Part shown: positions 1-8,190 of the stretch, in pieces
Numbering within the stretch: position 1 is the first letter of the stretch
How the letters are laid out: each line of letters opens with the position of its first letter
Source: Bacteroidaceae bacterium
GTDB lineage: Bacteria > Bacteroidota > Bacteroidia > Bacteroidales > Bacteroidaceae
Direction of reading: 5' to 3'
NCBI GenBank assembly: GCA_900769465.1
Contig: CAAGGT010000255.1
Coordinates: 22,884-86,883, forward strand
Length of the DNA stretch: 64,000 bases
Made by a program: the position numbers and the translations under genes
The notes under the pieces: generated by a model
Databases searched by the model: none
Seen by the model: only the letters and a program-made list of their open reading frames with translations
Told to the model about the DNA's origin: nothing

Positions 1-765
1 CAGGCAACCTGGTGGGTAATCATACTCGGAGGCCTTGCAAACAACCTTATCTCCTACACATCGGACCAGACAGTCATCCAGCGCTACCTCACCACCCCCG
101 ACGAGAAATCGGCAGGTCGTGGTATTCTGGTCAATGGTGTAATGAGCGTGTTCGTATCTGTAGCCTTCTATATGATCGGTACTGGCCTGTACACATTCTA
201 CAAGACACACCCTGCAGAGCTCGACATCACAATGGGACAGTCCGATGCCATCTTCCCGTTCTTCATGATGAGCCAGATGCCTGCCGGTGTAGCCGGCGCA
301 CTCATCGCAGCCATCTTTGCAGCGACAATGAGTACCATATCAAGCAACATAAACAGTGTGGCCACGGCGTTCTCTATAGATTTTTGGAAACGTTTCCGCA
401 CCTCTACCACCGATTCGCAGATTGTGGTTGTGGCGCGCTGGGCATCAGTGGTGAGCGGTATGATTGGTCTGTTGCTTGCCCTGTTTATGGCTACTTGGGA
501 CATACAATCGTTCCTCGATTTCTTCAACGAGGCATTAGGATTGCTCACAAGCGGTTTGGGTGGACTGTTCTTCATTGCAGTATTTATGAAACGCGTCAAA
601 GGCTATGCTGCGCTTGCCGGCTTTGTTGCAGGCGAAGCTGTAGTATTCTGGATGAGCGAATGCACCGATGCCAATTTCCTACTCTTTGGAGCAACAGGTA
701 TGGCAGTGAGCATTGTAGTAGCTTGGCTCTTCTCGATAGGCTCCTACTGCAAAAACAGTAAGTAA
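1..765 (+). CDS. Sodium:solute symporter (SSS family), 3' part
   Basis: Open reading frame entering from the left edge; about 254 C-terminal residues are visible. The translation contains the SSS-type stretch NNLISYTSDQTVIQRYLTT near residues 15-33, followed by hydrophobic segments and the MPAGVAGALIAAIFAATMS helix that in this family lies close to the sodium and substrate sites. These transporters couple substrate uptake (sugars, sialic acid, amino acids and others) to sodium entry across the inner membrane. The substrate cannot be read from this fragment, and upstream neighbours that might tell are outside the window. A strong terminator hairpin follows at 911. Confidence 0.85.
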   Translation, partial: QATWWVIILGGLANNLISYTSDQTVIQRYLTTPDEKSAGRGILVNGVMSVFVSVAFYMIGTGLYTFYKTHPAELDITMGQSDAIFPFFMMSQMPAGVAGALIAAIFAATMSTISSNINSVATAFSIDFWKRFRTSTTDSQIVVVARWASVVSGMIGLLLALFMATWDIQSFLDFFNEALGLLTSGLGGLFFIAVFMKRVKGYAALAGFVAGEAVVFWMSECTDANFLLFGATGMAVSIVVAWLFSIGSYCKNSK

Positions 766-910
766 ATCACTACAAAACATAGCAGATGCCACAAAACCAA
801 AAACAATCAGTATTATAAAAAGTGCAGATGCAAGACCGAAAACTCTGCACAACACAGCAGATGCCTTTTTAGAACACTGATAAGGGAGATTCCCTATACA
901 CAATAGGACA

Positions 911-955
911 ACCCCCTGCATCGATTAGGAATAATCAATTGCAGGGGGTATTTTA
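911..955 (+). terminator. Intrinsic terminator after the symporter gene
   Basis: Arms ACCCCCTGCA (911-920) and TGCAGGGGGT (940-949) form a perfect 10-bp stem. The 19-nt loop contains a further GATT/AATC pairing. ATTTTA follows on the plus strand. It lies 145 bp beyond the symporter stop. Confidence 0.75.
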
Positions 956-1010
956 TGCCCATATCTTTGCATCAGACAAAAGAGATAAAAAACAGGTTTA
1001 ACATTTAAAA

Positions 1011-1436
1011 ATGAAAGCTATGAAAAAGATGATGATTTTTGCAGTGATGATGAGCGCGATGCTTATGCCTGCACAGATGATGGCAAAGAACAACAAGGAG
1101 AATGCCAAGCCAAAAGTTGAAAACAGAGTAGACAACAAGTTCAACGAGAACAAGAAATTCAACGAGAAAAAGAACGACAAGAACTTCAAGGACGACAAGA
1201 AATTCGACAACCGCAAGGATATGGGCAAGAAGGACAAGTTCGACAAGAAGAACGATTTCAACAAGAAACCGATGAAACCCAACAAGCCACAACCCAAAAT
1301 CGTAAAGCAACCCAAGCCCCGTCCCAATCCCCAGCCACAGGTCAAAGTGGTAAAGGTGGTGAATGAAGTGAACCCCATAAACGCAGCCGTATCAGTGATT
1401 GGTCTTGCAGCATTGGTGGCAATGATAGCCGACTAA
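1011..1436 (+). CDS. Small exported Lys/Asn/Pro-rich basic protein, paralogue 1
   Basis: 141 residues, function not recognised. The N-terminus is a Met-rich signal peptide ending near ...PAQMMAK (about residues 1-25). The middle (about 27-115) is low-complexity and highly basic, with repeated NENKKFNEKK/DDKKFDNRKD-like units passing into a Lys-Pro tract. The C-terminus is a hydrophobic stretch, INAAVSVIGLAALVAMIAD, ending in an acidic residue. The next gene has the same three-part plan and nearly the same signal-peptide DNA, so the pair arose by tandem duplication. A TATCTTTG -7-like box lies at 962-969. Likely periplasmic or inner-membrane anchored through the C-terminal helix. Confidence 0.7.
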   Translation: MKAMKKMMIFAVMMSAMLMPAQMMAKNNKENAKPKVENRVDNKFNENKKFNEKKNDKNFKDDKKFDNRKDMGKKDKFDKKNDFNKKPMKPNKPQPKIVKQPKPRPNPQPQVKVVKVVNEVNPINAAVSVIGLAALVAMIAD

Positions 1437-1486
1437 AAAAAGAGTGTAAAACTGAAGAAAAAACTTAACCTTTAAAACCTACGATT

Positions 1487-1858
1487 ATGAAAAAGATGAT
1501 GTTTGTTGCAGTGATGATGAGCGCGATGCTCATGCCTGCACAGATGATGGCAAAGAACAACAGGGAGTACAACAAACCCAAAGTAGAGAACAGGATAGAC
1601 AGGTTCGAGAAAAATCGCCCGAACAAAGCCTACGACAAAAGATTCCGGGACGACAGGTTCAACAAAAAGCCTATGCCAATGGCCAAAATGAGGAGACCGG
1701 CACCCCGCCCCAAGCCTATGCCAAAGCCAATGCCGAAGCCCCGTCCAAGACCGGTACCCCGTCCTGTATACCACAACCACTGTTGCGACAATGATGCGGT
1801 AGAAACAGCAGCAACAATAATAGGTATAGCAGCCCTGGCTGCAATGATGGCCGACTGA
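1487..1858 (+). CDS. Small exported Lys/Arg/Pro-rich basic protein, paralogue 2
   Basis: 123 residues, paralogue of the preceding gene, 50 bp downstream. It has the same signal peptide (MKKMMFVAVMMSAMLMPAQ), then a shorter basic core rich in Arg, Asn and Lys, a Met-Pro-Lys-Pro/Arg-Pro repeat tract (about residues 68-90), a HNHCCDND patch, and a closing hydrophobic segment ending AALAAMMAD. Signal peptide and C-terminal helix are conserved between the two copies while the core has diverged. Function unknown; the Cys-Cys/His patch is absent from paralogue 1. Confidence 0.7.
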   Translation: MKKMMFVAVMMSAMLMPAQMMAKNNREYNKPKVENRIDRFEKNRPNKAYDKRFRDDRFNKKPMPMAKMRRPAPRPKPMPKPMPKPRPRPVPRPVYHNHCCDNDAVETAATIIGIAALAAMMAD

Positions 1859-1919
1859 CACATAAAATAATAATGAATTTGTAAAAGCACCGGCACTGCT
1901 TTTCATACTTAAAACAACG

Positions 1920-1953
1920 GGGGAGAGCAAATGCTCTCCCCAACTTTCTTTTA
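1920..1953 (+). terminator. Intrinsic terminator after the basic-protein pair
   Basis: GGGGAGAGCA (1920-1929) pairs with TGCTCTCCCC (1932-1941) and is followed by a T-rich run. It ends the 1.0-1.9 kb transcript. The remaining 240 bp to feoB hold only the feoB promoter. Confidence 0.75.
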
Positions 1954-2087
1954 CCAGTTCCGGGTGCAGATATCTTTTTTCTTTTTAAAAGAACAAAGTA
2001 TAGCCATTCATAATGACCGATATATCCGTTTTACTTTGCTTTAGTTATTTATAACTAAAAAAAAGCATATTTTAAGACATTCAATCT

Positions 2088-2119
2088 ATTGTCAATATTG
2101 CAAAAGAGAACTATTTTTG
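2088..2119 (+). promoter_or_regulatory. Putative promoter of feoAB
   Basis: ATTG at 2088-2091, a 20-bp spacer, then TATTTTTG at 2112-2119. This fits the Bacteroidetes housekeeping pattern TTTG-N19/20-TAnnTTTG with one mismatch in the -33 box. It predicts a 5' leader of roughly 70 nt before the ATG at 2197. No regulator site was recognised. Confidence 0.5.
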
Positions 2120-2196
2120 CATTTAGAATGCAAAAATAGAGACGAGAAGGTTGTTATTCAATGAGAGGAGTATCAATCACATCGACATAACAGAAG

Positions 2197-4611
2197 ATGA
2201 AATTATCTGAGCTGAAAAACGGTGAGACTGCGGTCATTGTGCGCCTGTCGGGGCACGGCGGATTCCGCAAACGCATAATGGAGATGGGATTCATTCGTGG
2301 AGAGAAGGTTACATCGGTACTTGACTCCCCAATGCACGACCCCATCAAATACAACGTTATGGGTTATGAGGTACTACTACGCCGTAACGAAGCTGCAATG
2401 ATTGAGGTGCTACCCGAGGAGGATGCCAAACGCGAACTCGCACCGGCACCCACTTATAACTGCATACCGTTGTGCGACAGCTGCACCGGATGCAACGGGC
2501 AGTGCGCCACGGCATACAACAATGCCACCGAGAGAAGGAATGTAATCAATGTAGCTCTGGTGGGAAACCCCAACAGCGGCAAGACATCCATCTTCAACGC
2601 TCTGGCAAACAAGAACGAGCACGTGGGTAACTATAGTGGCGTGACGGTAGATGCCAAGACCGGAAGTTTCAACTACAAAGGCTACCGCATTAACCTCACA
2701 GACCTGCCCGGAACATACTCCATAGCAGCATATTCGCCCGAGGAGATATATGTGCGCCGCCACCTGTTCGAGCAGATGCCCGACATCATCATAAATTCAG
2801 TGGTGGCATCTAACCTTGAGCGCAACCTCTACCTTACAACAGAGCTTATTGATATGAACATACGCTCGGTTGTTGCACTGAATATGTACGACGAGTTGCT
2901 TGCAAAGGGAGCCGAGGTTGACTATGTACATCTGGGAGCAATGATGGGAGTGCCAATGATACCCACGGTTGCACGCAACAACAAGGGACTCGACAAGTTG
3001 CTTGACACAGTGATTGAACTGTTCGAGGGCAAGAACAATACCATACGCCACATACACATCAACTATGGAAGCATCATCGAGGAACAGATTGCTCCGTTGT
3101 CGGCCGCAATGCACAAGGCTGATGACCTGCCGCAACAGTTCCCCGTGCGTTACTGGGCGCTGAAACTCCTTGAAAAGGACAAGGAGGCACTACGCGACCT
3201 CGGCAATTGCCTTGAGCTGCCAAGATGGAAGGGGATGGCCCAGGAGGCTGCAAGGAAAATCCAGTCACAAATGGGTGTGGATGCCGAGACAGCCATAAAC
3301 GGAGCAAAGTATGGTTTCATCAACGGCGCACTCCAGGAGACATACCGGCCGGGCGAAAAGGATACACACAAGAACACACGTCGCATTGACCGTCTTGTGG
3401 CAAATCGTTGGCTCGGTTTCCCTATATTCATATTTGTGATGTGGGCAATGTTCAGTTCGGTATTCCTGCTTGGGGCATATCCCCAGGAGTGGATTGAAAA
3501 GCTGTTCACCTTGCTTGGTGAAGTGGCTGCCGACATCATCCCACAAGGCGCACTGCAGGACCTTGTTGTAAACGGCATAATCAGTGGCATCGGCAGTGTT
3601 GCGGTGTTCATTCCACAGATTCTTATATTGTACCTTTTCATCTCCCTGATGGAGGATTCGGGATATATGGCACGCGCGGCATTCATTATGGACAGGCTGA
3701 TGCACAAGATGGGACTGCACGGCAAGTCGTTCATCCCGATGCTTATGGGATTCGGTTGCAACGTGCCTGCAATAATGGCTACACGCACCATTGAGAGCCG
3801 CAGCAGCCGCATAATAACAGTACTGATTACACCATTCATGTCGTGTAGCGCACGCCTGCCGGTGCTAATACTGTTCACCGGTGCGTTCTTCCCCAAGCAC
3901 GCGGCACTGGTGCTTATGGGGCTTTATCTGCTTGGAATAGCCGTTGCCATAGCCACCGCACGTCTGCTTCGACTTACAAAGTTCCACAAGGACGAGACAC
4001 CGTTCGTTATGGAGCTGCCACCCTACCGTTGGCCGACACAGCGTGCCACACTGCGCCACATGTGGGAAAAGTGCGCGCAGTACATAAAGAAGATTGGAAC
4101 GGTCATTCTGCTATCGACTGTTGTCATATGGTTCCTGAGCTACTACCCGAGGCCCGAGGAGGCTGAAAGGTTAAATGTGAAAGGTGAAAGTTTTCAGCAG
4201 ATTGCCGAGGAGGAAACCATCAGCGGCATTAACGAGAACTCATTCATTGCCATGCTTGGACACGCTGTGGAGCCCGTGCTTGCACCCATTGGCCAGAACT
4301 GGCGTTCAGGCATTGCCCTGATAACCAGCATACCGGCCAAAGAACTTGTAGTGAGTACACTGGGAGTACTATACAGCAGCGACTCCGATGAAAGCATAAT
4401 AGAGGACCTGAAGGAATCAGGGGACTTCACCCCGCGCTCGGCGGCAGCATTCCTTGTGTTCATACTGCTGTTCTTCCCCTGCATAGCAACCATTGCAGCA
4501 ATAGCAAATGAAACCGGGAGCAAGCTATGGGCACTGTTCTCAATATTATACAACACCGCAGTGGCGTGGGTGGCCGCATACATAGTCTATGTCATTGGCG
4601 GTCTATTATAA
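2197..4611 (+). CDS. feoB: Ferrous iron transporter, FeoA-FeoB fusion
   Basis: 804-residue inner-membrane Fe(II) importer. Residues 1-75 form a FeoA (SH3-like) domain. Residues 89-103 are a linker with five cysteines (C89, C93, C96, C99, C103). The GTPase follows with P-loop GNPNSGKTS at 123-131, switch region NYSGVT, G3 DLPGTYS and G4 NMYD. The membrane part carries the FeoB gate signatures GFGCNVPAIMATRTI and FMSCSARLPVL. The FeoA-FeoB fusion is common in Bacteroidales; the Cys-rich joint is less often remarked on. The hemerythrin gene starts 16 bp downstream, so iron uptake and a di-iron protein are probably co-expressed. Confidence 0.95.
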   Translation: MKLSELKNGETAVIVRLSGHGGFRKRIMEMGFIRGEKVTSVLDSPMHDPIKYNVMGYEVLLRRNEAAMIEVLPEEDAKRELAPAPTYNCIPLCDSCTGCNGQCATAYNNATERRNVINVALVGNPNSGKTSIFNALANKNEHVGNYSGVTVDAKTGSFNYKGYRINLTDLPGTYSIAAYSPEEIYVRRHLFEQMPDIIINSVVASNLERNLYLTTELIDMNIRSVVALNMYDELLAKGAEVDYVHLGAMMGVPMIPTVARNNKGLDKLLDTVIELFEGKNNTIRHIHINYGSIIEEQIAPLSAAMHKADDLPQQFPVRYWALKLLEKDKEALRDLGNCLELPRWKGMAQEAARKIQSQMGVDAETAINGAKYGFINGALQETYRPGEKDTHKNTRRIDRLVANRWLGFPIFIFVMWAMFSSVFLLGAYPQEWIEKLFTLLGEVAADIIPQGALQDLVVNGIISGIGSVAVFIPQILILYLFISLMEDSGYMARAAFIMDRLMHKMGLHGKSFIPMLMGFGCNVPAIMATRTIESRSSRIITVLITPFMSCSARLPVLILFTGAFFPKHAALVLMGLYLLGIAVAIATARLLRLTKFHKDETPFVMELPPYRWPTQRATLRHMWEKCAQYIKKIGTVILLSTVVIWFLSYYPRPEEAERLNVKGESFQQIAEEETISGINENSFIAMLGHAVEPVLAPIGQNWRSGIALITSIPAKELVVSTLGVLYSSDSDESIIEDLKESGDFTPRSAAAFLVFILLFFPCIATIAAIANETGSKLWALFSILYNTAVAWVAAYIVYVIGGLL

Positions 4612-4627
4612 CAACTAAAAAACAACA

Positions 4628-5329
4628 ATGATGAACCGGAACACGACAATATACAACCGACGGATGAAGATGGCCGACCTTGTGGCGAGCGATATGAGCC
4701 TGCTGTCAATACTGCAACGTCTGGACATAGCGCTTGGATTCGGCGAAGCCACCGTTGCCGATGTGTGCGCACAGCACGGCATCTCGGCCGACCTTTTCCT
4801 GATGATATGCAACATCTACTCCTTCCGCGACTACAGACCACAAATAGAGACACTCACCGACGATGACATAAGGAGCATAACCACCTACCTGCGTGCATCG
4901 CACAAGTTCTACTCCACCATATGTTTACCGGCGCTCCACAACAACATACACAGGATGGTCAAGGAACTCGACGAGATAAGCCGTAAGCTAATTGACAAGT
5001 TCTACGACGATTATGACAACGAGGTAACAAGCCATTTCCAATATGAGGAAGAAGTGGTGTTCCCGTACATAGAGAAACTGCTCAACGACAAGAAAGGCGG
5101 CGAATTCCGCATTTCGCTGTTCGGACACAGCCACGGAAACGTGAACGAAAAGCTCACCGACTTGAGTAACATCATAATAAAATACCTCAACAAGGAGTAC
5201 ACATCACAGTTGAGGTTCGAGATTCTCAGCGATATACACAGCATTGGTAATGACCTTTTGAAGCACTCCGACATTGAGAACAGGCTACTTGTTCCATTGG
5301 TGGGAAAAATTGAACAACGCTATGAGTAA
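4628..5329 (+). CDS. Hemerythrin (HHE) domain protein, RIC/YtfE-like
   Basis: 233 residues. Residues 15-70 resemble the ScdA N-terminal domain (DUF542) of iron-sulfur repair proteins, but the usual Cys-Cys pair is absent (IALGFGE at that point). Residues 90-225 form a four-helix hemerythrin domain with candidate di-iron ligands H92, H136/E140, H167 or H169, and H213/E217. RIC-type proteins repair Fe-S clusters after nitrosative or oxidative damage, so a role in iron or NO/O2 handling is likely, but loss of the N-terminal cysteines argues against simple equivalence to YtfE. Its last 8 bp overlap the start of the next regulator gene, implying translational coupling. Confidence 0.8.
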   Translation: MMNRNTTIYNRRMKMADLVASDMSLLSILQRLDIALGFGEATVADVCAQHGISADLFLMICNIYSFRDYRPQIETLTDDDIRSITTYLRASHKFYSTICLPALHNNIHRMVKELDEISRKLIDKFYDDYDNEVTSHFQYEEEVVFPYIEKLLNDKKGGEFRISLFGHSHGNVNEKLTDLSNIIIKYLNKEYTSQLRFEILSDIHSIGNDLLKHSDIENRLLVPLVGKIEQRYE

Positions 5330-5915
5330 GGAAGGCAAATACAAGGTAGTACTCATTGAACCTTCGGAGATTATAGCCACAGGCATTGCCGCTATAATAA
5401 ACGGGAACCCACAATTCTGTGTCGCGCAGACACTGAACTCCCCGTCATACTACAACTCGAACGACAGCCTTGTTGACATTGTGGTGATAAACCCCACAGT
5501 CGTGGACTATAACGACAGGCTCGACATACGTTCCTGGCTAGGTGCGGGCAACACAGCCCTTGTGGCGCTCACATACAGCAACTACGAGGAGAACGTGCTT
5601 CGCCAGTACGACGAGTGCATAGGCATATACGACAATGCGGCACGTATAATACAGAAACTACGCAACGCCATTGACGAGAACAGCAAGAACCCAAAGAACG
5701 ACCTCAACGAACTCTCCTCGCGCGAAAAGGACATACTTGCAGCCGTTGCAATGGGAAAGACAAACAAGGAGATTGCCGACGAGTTCAACATCTCCATATA
5801 CACAGTAATATCCCACCGCCGCAACATATCGCAGAAACTGGGAATAAACTCAATTCCGGGACTCACCGTCTATGCGATAATGAACAAGTTGGTGGACATC
5901 TCCGATTTCAACTGA
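5322..5915 (+). CDS. LuxR/NarL-type regulator with atypical receiver
   Basis: 197 residues from the ATG at 5322, which overlaps the hemerythrin stop (ATGAGTAA). An upstream in-frame start at 5274 is less likely. Residues 5-120 resemble a receiver fold, but the phosphoacceptor position reads IVVINPT instead of a DLxMP-type Asp, and the acidic pair near the N-terminus is replaced by IEPSE. Residues 135-190 form a clear LuxR helix-turn-helix (LSSREKDILAAVAMGKTNKE ... SIYTVISHRRNISQKL). This suggests a DNA-binding regulator whose N-terminal domain is not controlled by ordinary phosphorylation. Coupling to FeoAB and hemerythrin hints at iron- or redox-linked control. Confidence 0.8.
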   Translation: MSKEGKYKVVLIEPSEIIATGIAAIINGNPQFCVAQTLNSPSYYNSNDSLVDIVVINPTVVDYNDRLDIRSWLGAGNTALVALTYSNYEENVLRQYDECIGIYDNAARIIQKLRNAIDENSKNPKNDLNELSSREKDILAAVAMGKTNKEIADEFNISIYTVISHRRNISQKLGINSIPGLTVYAIMNKLVDISDFN

Positions 5916-5922
5916 ACAGATT

Positions 5923-6390
5923 ATGGCCGAGGAATTACATATAGCACAAGGCGGCAAGGAGGAGAAATATGCCCTGCTGTACAGGCAGATAGCAGCCGTT
6001 GCAGAGAGCGAGAAGGATTCCATTGCGAACATGGCGAATGTTGCCGCAATGATACACCACACATTCGGGTTCTGGTGGACAGGGTTCTACCGCGTTGTTG
6101 ACGACGAACTCGTTTTGGGCCCATTCCAGGGGCCGCTTGCGTGCAGCCGCATTGCCTATGGGCGCGGAGTGTGCGGCAGTGCGTGGAAACAGGAGCAGAC
6201 ACTGGTGGTACCCGACGTGGAATGTTTCCCCGGGCACATAGCCTGCAGCAGTGAATCAAAAAGCGAGATTGTTGTACCACTATTCAAGGACGGCAACGTT
6301 GTTGCGGTGCTTGACATTGACAGTGAGCATCTTGCCACATTCGACAACATTGACAAACTGTGGCTTGAGAGAATTGTAGAGCTTCTATAA
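5923..6390 (+). CDS. msrC: Free methionine-R-sulfoxide reductase (GAF domain)
   Basis: 155-residue single GAF-domain enzyme that reduces free methionine-(R)-sulfoxide in the cytoplasm. Three cysteines, C74, C84 and C108, match the spacing of the E. coli enzyme's C84/C94/C118 exactly (10 and 24 residues), within LACSRIAYGRGVCGSAW and GHIACSS. The core FWWTGFYRV and GPFQGPLAC motifs are typical. It begins 7 bp after the regulator stop and closes the FeoAB/hemerythrin/regulator block, which supports an oxidative-damage theme. A strong hairpin follows. Confidence 0.9.
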   Translation: MAEELHIAQGGKEEKYALLYRQIAAVAESEKDSIANMANVAAMIHHTFGFWWTGFYRVVDDELVLGPFQGPLACSRIAYGRGVCGSAWKQEQTLVVPDVECFPGHIACSSESKSEIVVPLFKDGNVVAVLDIDSEHLATFDNIDKLWLERIVELL

Positions 6391-6427
6391 CAGCACCCGC
6401 TTGGGCATAAAGCATAAAGCATAAAAA

Positions 6428-6466
6428 AAAACAGACCTCATCAGCAATGATGAGGTCTGTTTTTTT
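6428..6466. terminator. Bidirectional terminator
   Basis: ACAGACCTCATCA (6431-6443) and TGATGAGGTCTGT (6448-6460) form a perfect 13-bp stem with a GCAA loop, flanked by A8 on the left and T7 on the right. It can therefore stop both the plus-strand msrC transcript and the minus-strand DUF805 transcript. Confidence 0.9.
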
Positions 6467-6474
6467 GTCAATTG

Positions 6475-6987
6475 TTATGCGTTTGGATTTGGACCATATT
6501 CGTTAGCATTCTCGTTACTCTTCTCTACAAGGAAGATAATAACGATAATCCAACCCACGAGTGGAATAAGGCCGAAGAGCAGATTCCAACCGCTGCGGCC
6601 TGTATCGTGCAGACGACGTACACCTACTGCCAAAGTAGGAACCAACATAGCCAAAGAAATCAACCAGCCAAGAACGGGAATCCACGCAAGAAAACAAGTA
6701 AGGAGATTAAAGAGATACCAGTACCAGTATTCTGAACGGTTTGCTCTGCCTTCGAATGTCGCATACTTGTTGAAACAGGTCTTGATGGCACCTACAAAAG
6801 AGTCCACACACTCCGATGCATCAGTACCTTTTACCTTGCAACCGCACTTGAGACACACAACAGCATTAGGATCGTGTGTTGCACCACAATTGGAGCAATA
6901 TCTGTTACCATAACCGGCTTTTACGCCACAACTCAAACATACTGCAGCTCTCGGATCCATAGCTGCACCACAATTCTTACAAAACAT
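6475..6987 (-). CDS. Zinc-ribbon plus DUF805 membrane protein
   Basis: 170 residues. Two N-terminal zinc ribbons are visible: CKNCGAAMDPRAAVCLSCG (about 3-21) and CSNCGATHDPNAVVCLKCG (about 31-49), each with two CxxC knuckles. A DUF805 integral-membrane domain follows (about 65-165), with the family signature VGVRRLHDTGRSGWNLL and several transmembrane helices. DUF805 proteins are small inner-membrane proteins without a settled role. A TATATTTG -7-like box (complement of 7017-7024) lies just upstream. Monocistronic by appearance. Confidence 0.85.
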   Translation of the reverse strand: MFCKNCGAAMDPRAAVCLSCGVKAGYGNRYCSNCGATHDPNAVVCLKCGCKVKGTDASECVDSFVGAIKTCFNKYATFEGRANRSEYWYWYLFNLLTCFLAWIPVLGWLISLAMLVPTLAVGVRRLHDTGRSGWNLLFGLIPLVGWIIVIIFLVEKSNENANEYGPNPNA

Positions 6988-7108
6988 ATTATATAAAGTT
7001 TAAGATTTAACTTTGACAAATATACTATAATTATTGATAAATAATCCTAAATGAAGACAAAAAAAGAAAAGATTGTGTGTAACCCGTCAATCCCCCCAAA
7101 AGTGGGTA

Positions 7109-7477
7109 TCAGTCATTCCTGCCGAGTGTCCTGTAGCTCAAGATATGGATGCTCACGCCCAAGGCAATGGCTATGAAAACAAGAGTCATCCACCACTCCC
7201 GGGCAACAAAGAATGCACAATAGAGCAATGTTGCCCAAACCATTGTCACCGATACAATCTTCACACGCAACGGCAGCGCTTTGTGTTCCCTGAAGTTCCT
7301 AATGTATGGCCCCAGGTGCCTGTGCGACATAAGCCACGCGTACAGCCTTTGCGAGCTGCGCATATAGAGTGCCGCCGACAACAAAAGAAACGGCGTAGTA
7401 GGCAACACAGGCAGGAAAATGCCCATAATACCCAACACCAGCGACACGCTGCCCAAAAATGCAAGTAGCAACTTCAT
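7109..7477 (-). CDS. DUF454 (YbaN-like) inner-membrane protein
   Basis: 122 residues with the DUF454 hallmark region GIMGIFLPVLPTTPFLLLSA near the N-terminus, then SQRLYAWLMSHRHLGPYIRN and two further membrane helices. The length is normal for the family. The biochemical function of DUF454 is not established. It stands alone, between a DUF805 gene and a plus-strand lipocalin-like gene. Confidence 0.85.
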   Translation of the reverse strand: MKLLLAFLGSVSLVLGIMGIFLPVLPTTPFLLLSAALYMRSSQRLYAWLMSHRHLGPYIRNFREHKALPLRVKIVSVTMVWATLLYCAFFVAREWWMTLVFIAIALGVSIHILSYRTLGRND

Positions 7478-7645
7478 CTATATACTCATCCTTTTCTTGC
7501 GCGAAGGTACAAAAAAAATGTACAACGGAAAGCAGCGAGCGGTGATGAGTGAATATTTTTCTCTAAAAAAACTTTTTTAATAATATTTTTTTGTACATTG
7601 CAGACGATAAAAGAAACATTGTCTAACCTTAAACTCCCATCAGCT

Positions 7646-8149
7646 ATGAAAAAGTTTATGTTTCTATTAACGGTTATTTTATTATCAGGGGTTGGAACAG
7701 GCTACGCACAAGATGTAAAGACAGGACCCGATGTGGGACCACTTGTAGGAATGTGGCAATATGTAGAGGAGGTTAGGACAACAGACGGAGAGAAGGCCTA
7801 CATAGGCAAGCAGATTTTCAAGACCATCACCGAGGAGAACACCTATTTTGTAATTCTTGGCGTGAACATCCCAATCAAAGAGTCCGAAAATGCAGAATGC
7901 AAGAGAAGTACACTGGCCTTCATAACCCAACAGGGCGAGATTGAGATGAAGGAAGACAACACTTACCTTGAGTACATAAACAACCACTACCTTGACAAGA
8001 GCCTCAACAACACAATCTCCAACCTGCGCTACAGGTTCAGCGAAGAGAACAAGAATATCCTTTACGTCGAATACAACCTCAACGGTGCCGACAACGACAA
8101 CTGGATAAGTGAAATTTGGATGCGTGTCATTCCTTTAGGAGCAAAATAG
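7646..8149 (+). CDS. Exported lipocalin-like protein (DUF4488-like)
   Basis: 167 residues from the ATG at 7646, chosen because it opens a clean signal peptide (MKKFMFLLTVILLSGVGTGYAQ); the longer frame from 7598 only adds a non-signal prefix. After cleavage, LVGMWQYVEEV near residue 35 and a beta-rich remainder ending NWISEIWMRV resemble the small beta-barrel, lipocalin-like exported proteins common in Bacteroidales. The substrate is unknown. A palindromic terminator follows directly. Confidence 0.65.
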   Translation: MKKFMFLLTVILLSGVGTGYAQDVKTGPDVGPLVGMWQYVEEVRTTDGEKAYIGKQIFKTITEENTYFVILGVNIPIKESENAECKRSTLAFITQQGEIEMKEDNTYLEYINNHYLDKSLNNTISNLRYRFSEENKNILYVEYNLNGADNDNWISEIWMRVIPLGAK

Positions 8150-8160
8150 CCCATATACAA

Positions 8161-8190
8161 GAATCCTCGGAATTCCGAGGATTCTTTATT
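8161..8190. terminator. Convergent terminator hairpin
   Basis: GAATCCTCGG (8161-8170) and CCGAGGATTC (8175-8184) are perfect complements, continuing into a fully palindromic 24-bp element with a T-rich run on the plus side. It sits between the converging 7646 and 8186 genes. Confidence 0.75.

Noticed and set aside
1005..1310. Minus-strand frames full of Leu-Val repeats opposite the basic-protein genes
   Set aside because: They are reverse-complement shadows of Lys/Asn-rich codons; no start context or family match.
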